This document shows, piece by piece, positions 44,744 to 55,225 of a DNA stretch of 64,000 bases. Every line of letters begins with the position of its first letter. Position 1 is the first letter of the stretch. Below the pieces are notes generated by a model. The model was given only the letters and a program-made list of their open reading frames with translations, was not told the DNA's origin and searched no databases. The stretch comes from Perognathus longimembris pacificus (taxonomy: Eukaryota; Chordata; Mammalia; Rodentia; Heteromyidae): the NCBI RefSeq assembly GCF_023159225.1, contig NC_063173.1:9276852-9340851 (forward strand), in the 5' to 3' direction. A program made the position numbers and the translations under genes.

Positions 44744-45058
44744 TTTTTTAAAATATATTTTATTGTTATTTAAAGGTGATGTACAGAGGGGCTATAGTTA
44801 CATAAGTCAGATAACGAGTACATTTATTTTTGAACACTGTCTTCTCGTTCCTCATTTTCTCCCAGCTTTTTCCTTCCCAACGGCATCCCCTAAGTTGTAC
44901 AGTTAATTTTCAACATAGTGTCTCGTGATTATCACTGCAGCACCCATTATCTGTTCACCCTTTATCCCTCCATTTCTGTGCTCACCAATTACCCCCCCCC
45001 ACACACACATAAACTTACATACAAGACAGAAGGTATAGAAATCAAAATCAACCAACAA
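44744..45058 (-). mobile_element. L1 3' UTR fragment, antisense
   Basis: An A/T run, GTGATGTACAGAGGGGCTAT, AGTTACATAAGTCAG, AAGTTGTACAGTTAATTTTC, AACATAGTGTCTCGTGATTA, and a C run at 44992-45000. Same module as 2776, 13524 and 19240. Confidence 0.8.
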
Positions 45059-45259
45059 GGGAGAGGGAAAAAAAGCAAGCTAACAAAACAAAACCTCATT
45101 AATTTCTTGAATCTTGACCTCTTTCTTTTGCTATGATATGCTCCAAATCAAAAATGATTTTCTTTTGGCCTTTTTTGATTCCCCTTCCTTTGATGTTCAA
45201 AGACAACAAGTAGCATTATTTTAGGATTAGGACAAATCTTAGTCTTGTGACATATGTAT

Positions 45260-45482
45260 GTCAGTACCAGAGTTTGAACTCAAAGCCTTGCGTTTGCCTA
45301 ACTTCCTTGATCTGCTAGTAATCTTTCACTTGAGCTATGCCTCCAAGATGCATTTTACTGGTTATTTTGAAGATGGAGTCTCTTGGACTTTTCTGTCCAG
45401 GATTGGCTTTGAACTGTACTCCTCTGGACGTCAGTCTACTGAATAGATAGGATTTCAGATGTAAGCCCCTGGTGCCTAATGC
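45260..45482 (-). mobile_element. B1-Geo SINE, antisense, old
   Basis: TCAGTACCAGAGTTTGAACTC, TTTCACTTGAGCTATGCCTCC, CCAGGATTGGCTTTGAACTG and GATAGGATTTCAGATGTAAG keep the order with heavy divergence. Confidence 0.7.
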
Positions 45483-45723
45483 TCATGAACTATGTTTCTT
45501 AACATGTGAGGCAAATATTACAAGATCTTTAAGGTAGATGTAAAAAGTATTTTCTTCTATCCCTTGCAAAAGTTTCATTAGCTTTCAAATTTCCTTAGCA
45601 GTAAAAATATTTTAACATTAAAGGAGAGCTCTCTTTGTTCTTTCTGGGACATAATCACAAAAGTAACATATATTCCTTGCAGAAAACCCCACACAACCAA
45701 GTGGAAGTTGGATGTCTCTGCTC

Positions 45724-46062
45724 ATGCCAGGTGTAGCAGACCACATTGGTCATCGCAGCTGCCCAGGCGGCAGAGGCTGGAAGGTGGTCCAAGAAAGGCC
45801 AGGGTAAAAGTTAGGGGGACCCCATCTCAAAAAGTAAGCTAGTCATGCCAATTCATGCCTGCAACCACAGTCATTCAAGAGGTGTGGCTAGGAGGAATGC
45901 AGTCCATGTTTAGCTCAGGGCAAAAATGTAAGATTATACCTGAAAAAGGGCTGGAAGCTATAGCTGAAGGGGTAGAGTGCTTGCTTCATCTATATAAGGC
46001 TAAAAACCAAGAAGTTCAAAGTCTAATACTGCCAGAAAAGAAAAAAAAAAGAAAAGAAAGAA
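45724..46062 (+). mobile_element. Old composite B1/ID-like SINE
   Basis: GCCAGGTGTAGCAGACCACAT and GGCGGCAGAGGCTGGAAGG resemble a B1 left part, with CCCATCTCAAAAAGTAAG at its end. ATTCATGCCTGCAACCACAG begins a second 7SL-like part. GGGCTGGAAGCTATAGCTG..GGTAGAGTGCTTGCTTCATC is an ID/tRNA-like part, followed by an A-rich tail. It differs in layout from the younger dimers and may be a trimer or two insertions. Confidence 0.55.
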
Positions 46063-46102
46063 AAAGGAATCTCTTCACCTGTCACCGACTATGTATGCAT
46101 GT

Positions 46103-46202
46103 ATCCATCCATCCATCCATCCACCCAGCCATCCATCCATCCATCCATCCATCCATCCATATATCTACCATCTATTGATTTATTGATTTATCTATCTATT
46201 TA
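46103..46202. repeat. (ATCC)n then (ATCT/GATT)n
   Basis: About 15 ATCC units with one break (46103-46160), then TATC and TGATT units. It lies between the tail of a sense SINE and the 3' end of an antisense SINE fragment. Confidence 0.93.
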
Positions 46203-46305
46203 GTGCCAGTAGTGGAGCTTGAACTCAGGATTTCACACTCTTGCTTAGCTTTCATGCTCATGGTTGGCTGTCTACCATTTGAATCACACCTCTAGGCTGA
46301 CATCC
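46203..46305 (-). mobile_element. SINE right-monomer fragment, antisense
   Basis: GTGCCAGTAGTGGAGCTTGAAC, TTCATGCTCATGGTTGGCTG and TACCATTTGAATCACACC match the right-monomer part of B1-Geo. The left part is missing. Confidence 0.6.
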
Positions 46306-46599
46306 GTTGGCAAATTTGTATCTTCCAGATAATTTCACTCAGAGTAGTGTGGTGTTTAAAGTAGATACAAAATTATTTTATATTTGTATAAGCATTGATA
46401 TATAATATAAAATATGTGTAGCTTTTAAAGTAACCCTGGATAATATACAGAAGTATAGATCTATATAGATGTATTTTGTTGCCTTAACATTTTTTCCAAT
46501 AGAATAATGGCCCATGGATAGTCTTGTGTCACCTCGGTATTCCTCCTGTAGTATGTAGATACTAGAGAGTAGCTATATATGTTTTGATAGACATTTAAG
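46306..46599. other. AT-rich sequence
   Basis: No repeat confidently named. Confidence 0.35.
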
Positions 46600-46822
46600 T
46601 TGTAGCACTGAGGCTAGACCTCAGGCTTTCATATTCACGAGGCCTGCTTGCTTACAGCTGATGGCTGGTGCTCTACCACTTGAGCCGAGTATTCACCTTG
46701 GCTTTTTGTCTGGTTAGTTTGAGATAATGTTCCGCCCAGGATGGCTTAAAAACTCAATCCTCAGATCTCAGCCTCCTGAGTAGCTAACATCACTACAAGC
46801 ATGAGCCATTGGTTTCCAGTGA
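46600..46822 (-). mobile_element. B1-Geo SINE, antisense
   Basis: TAGCACTGAGGCTAGACCTC, ATGGCTGGTGCTCTACCACTT, TCTGGTTAGTTTGAGATAATG, AGATCTCAGCCTCCTGAGTAG and AAGCATGAGCCATTGG. Confidence 0.8.
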
Positions 46823-46984
46823 CAAGTGTCTCTTCATCTAAACAACCACTCGCATCTGGGATCCTAGTTTTGGAACACACCGAATCAGCTAGTAAGTAAG
46901 AAAGGAATCTATATTTAATCCCTATTTTGAGAATCTTACTTAAAATATTTGTTTGTATGGCAGTTCCAGTGACAAAAGAGATGG

Positions 46985-47440
46985 GGGGAAGTGATCATCT
47001 TAAATTCTTCTAGTAAGAGGGACAATTGATATACCTTTGCTGGAATCAAATAAGTATCAAAAAATTAAAAATTATTTATCTCCTTTGATCCTATACCTCA
47101 TTAACAGCTAATAAATATCTCAACGTAATAACCAATGCTATGGAAAACATTCATAGAGATGTGTGTTTATTAGTCTTATTTCTAGTAGAAAAATGTGGAA
47201 ACCACCTACAAATTACAGTAATTAAATAAATCCTGGCACATTAGAGTCACAAAACTATCATTTGTACCCAAGTAGTCATGTTTTCAAAGGTTTGTGTAAA
47301 AAATATTTACAATAGGATGTCAAATGACAAAAGCTGGCAGGTATTGCCATCTGACACAAGGTTTTCTTTATGTTATCTGTACTTTCCAGACCTTTCCAAT
47401 ACCATATTATACTTTATGCGAAGCTGTATCATTCCATGAG
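46985..47440 (+). mobile_element. Ancient L1M fragment (ORF2 end to 3' UTR)
   Basis: CTCCTTTGATCCTATACCTC, ATGTGTGTTTATTAGTCTT, AAATGTGGAAACCACCTAC, AATTAAATAAATCCTGGCAC and TTTGTGTAAAAAATATTTAC follow in order the end of ORF2 and start of 3' UTR in old mammalian L1s. No frame survives. Confidence 0.6.
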
Positions 47441-48036
47441 GATAACTTGTGCTGGGTGCTCTAGATGACGTGTAAGCGAGGAATATTTTTAGCTCCTTCC
47501 TGCTAACATTTCCTACAGACATTCACAAATCACCTAGGGAGTTTTGTCAGGTGGGTAGAGCACCCTGTGCTCCAGTTGTGGTGAAATGGCACCAGACCTA
47601 TGGGCCATGCCCCTGGGAAACTGAAGTACTACATAAGATGAGGGCTCATCTGAAAACTGTAACCCACAAAGTGGCATTTACTGAGCGAGCTTAGATCACC
47701 TGTGCCTTTGTCAAATACAGGCATCCTTCTCTCATTCCCTGACAGTCTTCTTCCCTGTGTTTAGACATCCAGAAAAGATCTGAACCCACTCACTTCGAGA
47801 TTTCACCTCTAACACTAGAGGTGAAAGCCTCCGCATTCTAGTAGTTAAGACATGTGAAGTACTAAATTTTGCATAGGAGTTATTTTATTTGAAACATGAG
47901 TTATACATATTATCTAGAGTATTCTTGTTTTTTTTTAAGTTAAAAAGTTAAGGAGAAAGTTCTGATTTGTAATTCAAATAAAACTGTGGAGAATATATCT
48001 CTATTTATTTGGATCATGTAATTATGGCATTTACTG
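47441..48036. other. Unique sequence
   Basis: No repeat or exon recognised. Confidence 0.4.
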
Positions 48037-48265
48037 AACTGGGTACCTGTGGCTTATGCTTGTAATCCTAGCTACTCAGGGGGCTGATATCTGTAGGATA
48101 CAGTTTGAGACCAACTTGGGAAGAAAGGTCTACAAGACTTCTCCAATTAACCAGCAGAAAGCTGGACTGGAGATGTGGGCTCAAGTAGTAGAATGATTAC
48201 TGAGCAAGAAACATGAGCAAATACAAGACTAAGCTCAAGCCTTGGTACAACTAAAACCAAAATAG
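48037..48265 (+). mobile_element. B1-Geo dimeric SINE, diverged
   Basis: GGTACCTGTGGCTTATGCTTG, AATCCTAGCTACTCAGGGGG, CTTCTCCAATTAACCAGCAG, GATGTGGGCTCAAGTAGTAG and CTAAGCTCAAGCCTTGG. Confidence 0.85.
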
Positions 48266-49925
48266 TAAGGATGAAAAAAACCAGACCACATACTGTTACT
48301 CAAAGCAGCCTGCTTATTTATCAGTATTATTTTCTACGATGTTAAAAAAGGTTGTAAATTGAACTAAATAAATTGAACTAAACAAATAATTTGTAGTGAT
48401 CTCTGAAGACATAAGTGCTATGTTAGGGATGTGATTGGAGACTGAACTTTCAATTTCTAGCTATTCATCTGTGGCCTCATGCACCCTTGAATTCTCCCCC
48501 TCCAGTCTCCATTTTCCCAATCCCCCCCACTTCTTTTCCCATCTACTTCTTCCTTTTGTTTCCTTTCCTCATACAAGCTGTGTGATTTTAGTGGAGATTG
48601 GAAATTTGAATACCACAGTCTTGGGACAGAGGGGTTAGTCTTTGCCTGCGTGGGGATTTGAGCTTATTCTTGTCTTCCCTTTTCCATTTATATATTTTTA
48701 TTACTTACCTCATAATATATGCTAATTTGGATTAGATTTCTTTTGTTCGCCATCAAGGAGTTCTGACTATTTCAATGACCGTTGAGTCAGTAGCATTAGA
48801 TATAGTGGCTAGCTTATGGAATTATCTTTGGATATAATAATTGTACTAGCTTTTAAATTTAATTTCAAAGCAACTATGGGTATTTAAGGTATAAAAAGTA
48901 GGCACTTTGAGAAGGAAATGATAAACTTCAGTTTCTTTGAAATCATTTTGCTTTGGGTAAGAAGTAGGAAAGATTAGTGCAGGGAGCTGGATTTATAAAT
49001 AAGAAATGAGATGGAAGCAGATACCTTTCTCCAGCATAGAAGAAGCTGTGCCTTGAAAAGCAATAAAAGGAATTATTTTAGAATCACAGGCATCCCACTT
49101 CTGCTCTCAGAAGCAGAAATGTGATTGAATACATTGTACAGCAAGAGTACAGAACTTGCCCTTTTCAGACATTCCAAGCAAGGCAAATTTGACAATAGAT
49201 GTCTTGCCTATCAACTCGAAAAGAAAAAGAAAAACATCTTCCTATGTTTATATTCCTTGTTTAAGGGTCTGTGGACAATGTAGCAGAGCATTTTCCTATT
49301 TTGTACAAATATTATCTAGTTTTTTCCCCTCCATCTTCCCTGACAGCATGAGAATGTCTAGATCCAAATAGATTCTCACTGTTTGTTTAAAAAAACATGC
49401 TGAATATATTTGAAATTAATAGGTATCATCATATCCAAATCTGAGTACGAGCAGCTTTAAAGGTTAATCGTTTATAGATAATCAAGATAAAAGGGTGGTC
49501 CTGAGGTATTCAGAGGACTTCTGAACTTTGGAAACAATCAGCTTTTCAATTTCCAGCTTGAGAGCTTGATCTCATCTTCCTCTGATGAATGGATAGAAGA
49601 TATTTTAAGAAATGACTCATCTCTGGGATGTGTATCAATGAATGCCTTCTATGTGTAATTGTATAGAATGTACACACAGTAGTTATTGGCTGAGTGAAAG
49701 CTCTAGATTTTACATAGGAAGAAGCAGAAATAAGGTATTGGAGCAAGGACATGTATGATATTACCATAATTTTAAAATTTATATACGATTCCCTTTTTGT
49801 TGCAAAGTCAATTGATGGAATTATCATGGGCTGTATTGTTGATTTTTAAAAAGTGCTCTCTATATTTTCTAAATCATACTGCCTCCTTGTATTGCCTAAA
49901 TACTATTTGAGAAAAAAAAATCTCT
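48266..49925. other. Unique sequence, no gene recognised
   Basis: About 1.7 kb. Short frames (48435-48638, 49156-49371 +; 49546-49827 minus) have no domain. Confidence 0.4.
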
Positions 49926-50390
49926 ACATGCTGGGTGTCAGTGGCTCATATGTAGAATCCTAGCTACCCAGGAAGCTGACACCTGAGGACTGGGGTTCAA
50001 AGCCAGCCCAGGCAGGAAAATCCACGAGACTCTTTTTTTTTTTTTTTTGGCCAGGCCTGGGGCTTGGACTCAGTCAGGGCCTGAGCACTGTCCCTGGCTT
50101 CTTTTTGCTCAAGGCTAGCACTCTGCCACTTAAGCCACAGCGCCACTTCTGGCCATTTTCTGTATGTATGTGGTGCTGGGGAATCGAACCCAGGGCCTCA
50201 TGTATATGAGGCAAGCACTCTTGCCACTAGGCCATATCCCCAGCCCCCCCCACGAGACTCTTATCTCCAATTAACCATCAAAAAGCAGGAAGTGGAGCTG
50301 TGACTCAAGTGGTAGAGGGCCAGCTTTGAGTAGAAAAAGCTAAAGGGCAGTGCCTAGCAGCTGAATTCAAGCCTCAGTACCAAAGACCAA
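49926..50390 (+). mobile_element. B1-Geo SINE split by an IDL-Geo
   Basis: The sense B1-Geo starts GCTGGGTGTCAGTGGCTC, runs to AGGAAAATCCACGAGACTC, is interrupted, and resumes CACGAGACTCTTATCTCC through GAAGTGGAGCTGTGACTC to AAGCCTCAGTACC. The two halves join in register across the insert. Confidence 0.95.
50022..50262 (-). mobile_element. IDL-Geo nested in B1-Geo, 13-bp TSD
   Basis: An antisense IDL-Geo (50035-50249) with T run, GGCCAGGCCTGGGGC, CTCAAGGCTAGCACTCTGCC, GGGGAATCGAACCC and GGCCATATCCCCAGCC. CCACGAGACTCTT is duplicated at 50022-50034 and 50250-50262. A short internal duplication (CAGTCAGGG near 50071) is specific to this copy. Confidence 0.96.
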
Positions 50391-51050
50391 AAAGCCTAGT
50401 TAGGGGTGCTGATTAGGGCTGGCCTCTTTTCCTGTGATGTCTCTGCAGGCAGAGTTCCCCTGAAGGGATAGTCACGTTGCCAAGGAAGCAATGGAGTCAA
50501 GCGCCAAGCCAAGACATCCCGGCCAGGATCAGAGCCAGGCCGGCTCACCGCCAGGGTGTGCAGCGCCCCAAACTCCAGGAAGAGCCGTGCCTCCAGTCTG
50601 TCTGTCCTTTGGGGGACATTCAAGATATCAAATATAGTCATGGCTAATGTTTGCAGCCATAATACCTGACAATCTTGTATACCCAGTTGCAAGTAGTTTG
50701 TTCAGGCAGAGGCCACTCCATGGAAATCTGCCTACAGCTTGGAGAGCCAAGTACAGTTTGCCCAAGGAAGGTGGGAAAATAAGTAAAAGGAAAAAGAAGA
50801 AGTAGATGATGGAATTCCCTCTTACCAGACTCTCCAGTAAAGCAACCTGCTCCTTACCTGAAAGGTGCCCAGGTCTTTGAAGGAGGCACTGATGTCACTG
50901 TAGGGCCACTTTCTCTGGGTATGTATGAATGGTCTCCCAAAGAGAGTGCACTTGTGACTAGATGGATCTTGGATGTCTCAATTTAGCCCCTAATGTTATT
51001 AACAAATGAACCCTTAATATTATTTATTTTTTAAAAATTGTGCTGAAGAT
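50391..51050. other. Unique sequence
   Basis: A 98-codon minus frame at 50396-50692 has no domain. 50480-50600 is relatively GC-rich. No repeat named. Confidence 0.4.
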
Positions 51051-52004
51051 AAAATTCCAAGCCTTCAAAAGGGAACCCTACTTCATTGTTGGTGGGACTG
51101 TAAACTGGTTCAGCCACTCTGGCAAGCGGTATGGAGATTCCGCAGAAGGCTAAACATAGAGCTCCCCTATGACCCAGCAGCCCCACTTTTGGGCATGTAC
51201 CCAAAAGACCACAAACAAGAACACACTAAAGCCACCAGCACAACAATGTTCATTGCAGCACTATTTGTCATAGCTAGAATCTGGAACCAACCCAGATGCC
51301 CCTCAGTAGACGAATGGATCAGGAAAATGTGGTACATATACACAATGGAATTTTATGCCTCTATCAGAAAGAATGACACTGGCCCATTTGTAAGGAAATG
51401 GAAGGACTTGGAAAAAATTATACTAAGTGAAGTGAGCCAGACCCAAAGAAACACGGACTCTATGGTCTCCCTCATAGGGAATAATTAGCACAGGTTTAGG
51501 CAAGTCACAGTAGAGGATCACAAGAGCCCAATAGCTATACCCTTATGAATACCTAAGATGATGTTAAGTGAAATGAACTCCATGTTATGGAAACAATTGT
51601 TATATCACTGTTGTAACTACTTTCAATGTGCTATGTGTAACTGTAGCTTCTATTATTGATAACCCTCTTGTATCCACTTCTTGTGGTTGTACCTGCACTA
51701 TCTCTGTATCTTATCTGAGTACACTGGAAACCGTGTATACTGGTATTAGAACTAGGAAACTGAAAGGGAATACCACAATCAAGAGACACAGGGTAAAAAA
51801 GACAAATGACTACAAAAGCAATACTTGCAAAACTGTTTGGTGTAAATGAACTGAACAACTCATGGGGGGGGAAGGGAGGAGGGGAGAATGAGGGAGGAGG
51901 TAACAAACAGTACAAGAAATGTATCCAATGCCTAATGCATGAAACTGTAACTGCTCTGTACATCAGTTTGACAATAAAAATTAAAAAAAAAAATTCCGAG
52001 CCTT
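51051..52004 (+). mobile_element. Recent 5'-truncated L1 (ORF2 end + 3' UTR + poly-A)
   Basis: AAAATTCCAAGCCTT (51051-51065) and AAAATTCCGAGCCTT (51990-52004) are a 15-bp TSD with one mismatch. Between them lies about 0.9 kb of L1. An in-frame ORF2 C-terminal end (51189-51488, about 99 residues) includes IARIWNQPRCPSVDEWIRKM and WYIYTMEFYASIRKNDTG. A 3' UTR of about 470 bases with a G-rich stretch (51860-51900) ends CTCTGTACATCAGTTTGAC, AATAAA and a poly-A. The catalytic domains are absent, so it cannot be active. It is the best local reference for the L1 3' end. Confidence 0.96.
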
Positions 52005-52600
52005 GCCCACGCTGGGCAAGGACTTCGCCCTAGAACTACATCCTCAGCCCTCCCTGACTTACTTAGAAGTTATTGTCCCTCAACGTTTAATGACTTTATA
52101 ACATACATGTTCCTTCTTGGTGGGCCCATTTCACTCTTTTTCTTTTGGTTCTTCAGTTTGTTATGAAAATGACAGCTAAAAAGGCATATGAAGTTGTCTC
52201 GTTCATTCTCACTGCCTTCGAAACATAATCAACACCATGGCTTCTTGATGGCCATTATAATAACCATACATTGTGGATGATTTCCTCCTTTCTGGAGAAA
52301 TAATCCTGCTTATTCAAGTGTTGGGGTTCTCAGAACTATATAATTATCAGAGATAGAAAAATGTCATCTCTTTGAGGTGGGCTCAAACTTCGTCATTTTC
52401 TGAAATGTTTCTCTACTTCCTTTATTATTACATAATTTAGCAAGAGATTTGGGAAACAGCTGGCAAGCCAGGTCCTGCTGAAAGCCTGGTGATGACGCTT
52501 GCTGCCTGTCACCTGCCCATTGTCAATCCCGGATCCTTGGAGGATGAAACTCATGTTCCATTGCAGAATGCTTGGTAATCCAATCTAAGCCAAGGGTTTT
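52005..52600. other. Unique sequence
   Basis: No repeat or exon recognised. Confidence 0.4.
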
Positions 52601-52890
52601 GAGAAGCTCAATAACAATACGACCCCATTCCTTGCATCTCAGTTAATTAGGAATCAGTCAGCAGGCTGACAATGGCCTAGGCTGAAATTTACCTTTGCTT
52701 TGAAAAGGCTTTCTTCCTACACAGTGAAAATTAATTGGGCAAACAGATCCTCAGGTGAAAGATGGGGGGAAAAAGTGAAGGAGAGAGAGCAGCATTTAAT
52801 CGCTCTCATGATAAAAACAGCCTTTTATAAACAAGTCAGAGCAATTTCTGAACAGGAGAGAATGGTAAAGCCTGGATGTTTAGAGTCTTC
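52601..52890. other. Repeat-free block, strongest conserved-element candidate
   Basis: TTAATTA at 52643-52649 and TTAATTG at 52731-52737 are homeodomain-type cores. Between them GTCAGCAGGCTGAC (52657-52670) is a perfect 6-bp inverted repeat around AG. CCTTTGCTTTGAAAAGG follows near 52692. No repeat signature. A short + frame (52700-52894) has no domain. Enhancer-like by texture. Confidence 0.35.
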
Positions 52891-53849
52891 CTAACAACAT
52901 GTCACTTTCTCTCTCAGGGCTACCCCGTTGATTTCTCCATAAACTCAGAAGCTGTTCTCTATGGTCTTTTTAAACTTCAGACAGTGATCAAACAAACAAC
53001 TGCCAGTCTCCATTTAAAATAAACTCTTCATTAAACAGGCCACCCTCCCAGAGGCGGTGGGAGGAAGCCCTGCTGATTAGCTCGCACTGCAGGTATGATC
53101 AGAATGAACCCAAGACACCAGGTTCTGTGATCTGGATTTTACTTGGCGGGTGATCTTCTGAACTCAGTTCTCAGTCTGTGTCTTCTTTTGGGCAGCTTTG
53201 AGGCTCACATAAAGCAATCATTGTTTTCTTGCTCAGGATTTGTGCTCAGCCTCTATATAGGCCCTGCCTGGGAGCCATGCTGGAAAACAGGAGATTCTCA
53301 GAGCGCTTTCTGCCCTTCAAACTCAGTGTGTTTGTAATTGTGCTTTCCGGTCTCACCTGGAAACGTTGGTCAGTCCTCCACATCTCAGCTTAAGAAAGGA
53401 TTCTTCTGCAGAGCTTTGTTCTGTTCAGCTCCCAAACACAGCTGGAGACTTCCTTGTCTCTGCCCATGGACTCCAATCTCCTCAGGGCAAGCATCCTTCT
53501 CTGTTTGCTTGTTTGTTTGTTTATTGTTTCTGATGTCCATTATAAGAATTCAAAAGTGCTCCTTGCATGGATGGATGAAAATACCATTTGAAAGTAATAG
53601 AGAGTTTAAGAATATAATTTTGAAATTTCCTTACTTGAGACTAGCTTTCCCTTGCTAATTTGGATTAGTGAAAAATCACTGACATTTTTGAGAACTCTCT
53701 AAACAACATTAGTAAGAAAGAGTCTGTCTTGAACACTGCATTTAAGAAAAGAACGGGTTTAGTTAGTGAAGGGAGACTTAACGTGAAAGAAAAGTCAGTT
53801 GGAAAATACCATGCACTATTTAAAAAGAGTATTCTTCTTAGTCCCTGAC
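52891..53849. other. Unique sequence
   Basis: 52980-53100 is also compact unique sequence (CATTTAAAATAAACTCTTC, GAGGCGGTGGGAGG, CTGATTAGCTCGC). Frames at 53143-53658 lack motifs. No repeat named. Confidence 0.35.
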
Positions 53850-54095
53850 AGAATAGGATATTTTCTTTTTTTTTTTTTTTTTGGCCAGTCCTGGGGCTTG
53901 GACTCAGGGCCTGAGCACTGTCCCTGGCTTCTTTTTTGCTCAAGGCTAGCACTCTGCCACTTGAGCCACAGCACCACTTCTGGCCATTTTTTTTGTATAT
54001 GTGGTGCTGGGGAATTGAACCCAGGGCCTCACGTATACAAGGCAAGCACTCTTGCCACTAGGCCATATCCCCAGCCAGAATAGGATATTTTCTTT
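53850..54095 (-). mobile_element. Young IDL-Geo SINE with perfect 19-bp TSD
   Basis: AGAATAGGATATTTTCTTT is repeated exactly at 53850-53868 and 54077-54095. The antisense IDL-Geo between (53869-54076) is complete: T run, GGCCAGTCCTGGGGC, CTCAAGGCTAGCACTCTGCC, GGGGAATTGAACCC and GGCCATATCCCCAGCC. The 94- and 126-codon frames through it are SINE translation, not genes. Confidence 0.98.
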
Positions 54096-54103
54096 GATCT
54101 ATG

Positions 54104-54332
54104 GCCAGGTGCCAGTGGCTCATACCTGTAACCTTAGCTCCTCAGAGGCGGAGAGCTGAGCATCACAGTGTGAAGCCAGCCTGGTTAGGAGCCTCTTACC
54201 TGCAATTAACTACAAAAAATAAAACATAAGAATTTGGAAGTGGTGCTATATAGATCAAGTGATAGAATGCTCAGGGACAGCTCCCATGGCTGAGTTCATA
54301 TCCCAGGACTGGCGTGTGTGCATGCACATGCA

Positions 54333-54338
<6 letters not shown>
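54104..54338 (+). mobile_element. B1-Geo SINE
   Basis: GGCCAGGTGCCAGTGGCTC, ATACCTGTAACCTTAGCTCC, TTACCTGCAATTAACTAC, GAAGTGGTGCTATATAGATC and ATATCCCAGGACTGGC, followed directly by an alternating tail and (AC)n. Confidence 0.88.

Positions 54339-54388
<50 letters not shown>
54339..54388. repeat. (AC)n microsatellite
   Basis: 25 AC units at the 3' end of the preceding sense SINE. The His/Thr-rich and Cys/Val-rich frames here are artefacts. Confidence 0.97.
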
Positions 54389-54391
<3 letters not shown>

Positions 54392-54800
54392 AACCAGAGC
54401 CACACTGCTGCATGCTCATCGGGATTTGTGAGGGATGGGTCTATAGGTGGACTTCTCCAGGCGGTATACATTTGGGCCCTGGGCACTCTGATATAGTAAC
54501 TGAAAGGGAAGTCATGAGTTGAGTAGGAGGGTTTTCCATGGAAGATGCTTTCTATACTATGAATGTCCAGATTTTCACATGAGAAGAGAGAAGCTGAGAA
54601 AGGCACTCCACACTTAATTTAGTTTTTAGCTCCAGTACTCCTGACGTTTTGGACTAAACAATCCTTTATTTTACATTTCAGGTCCTTAGCATCCTCTCGT
54701 CCTTCCTGGTTTCTTCGCAGTAGCATGACACACTTCTTGCCTAGAAGTCACACGCTGGCTTGAATGCTTCGGATTCTGTACCTGTCAGGATTTCAGGTTT
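54389..54800. other. Unique sequence
   Basis: No repeat or exon recognised. Confidence 0.4.
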
Positions 54801-54982
54801 CTTTTTGTGCTGGTAATGGGGCTTGAACTCAGGGCCTGGATGGTACCCTTACCTTTTTCACTCAAGGATGGCACACTACAATTTTGAGCCATAGCTTCAT
54901 TTCTATCTTTTTAGTAGTTAACTGGAGATAAGAGTCTCATGGACTTTCCTACCTGGTCTGGCTTCAAATCATGACCTCACCT
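54801..54982 (-). mobile_element. B1-Geo SINE, antisense
   Basis: GTGCTGGTAATGGGGCTTG, CTCAAGGATGGCACACTAC, GTTAACTGGAGATAAGAGTC and TACCTGGTCTGGCTTCAAATC. The left-monomer start is cut off where the next SINE begins. Confidence 0.85.
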
Positions 54983-55225
54983 ATTTTTCTCCTTGCCACT
55001 CCTGGGGCTTTAATTCAAGGCCGGGGTCCTATCACTGAGTTTTTTTTTTTTTTTTTCTCAAGGCTAAACTCTACTACTTGACAGCCCCACTTTCTGCTTT
55101 TTTTTATTGATTGGGAATAAGAGTCTCATGGACTTTCCTGCCCAAACTGGCTTTGAACCACTATCCTTAGATCTCAGCCTCCTGAGTAGCTGGGATTACA
55201 GGCAAGAGCCACTAACTCTTGGATC
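54983..55225 (-). mobile_element. B1-Geo SINE, antisense, tandem with previous
   Basis: GCCACTCCTGGGGCTTTAATTC, CTCAAGGCTAAACTCTACTAC, GGGAATAAGAGTCTCATGG, CCCAAACTGGCTTTGAACC and GCTGGGATTACAGGCAAG. It has an internal T run at 55041-55057. It sits head-to-tail with the preceding copy and probably inserted into it. Confidence 0.87.

Noticed and set aside
46103..46165. Regularly spaced short repeats, possible array
   Set aside because: A tetranucleotide microsatellite, not spaced direct repeats with unique spacers. No CRISPR is expected or seen.
51189..51488. 99-codon frame resembling a protein
   Set aside because: It is the C-terminal end of L1 ORF2 in a 5'-truncated insertion, not a host gene.
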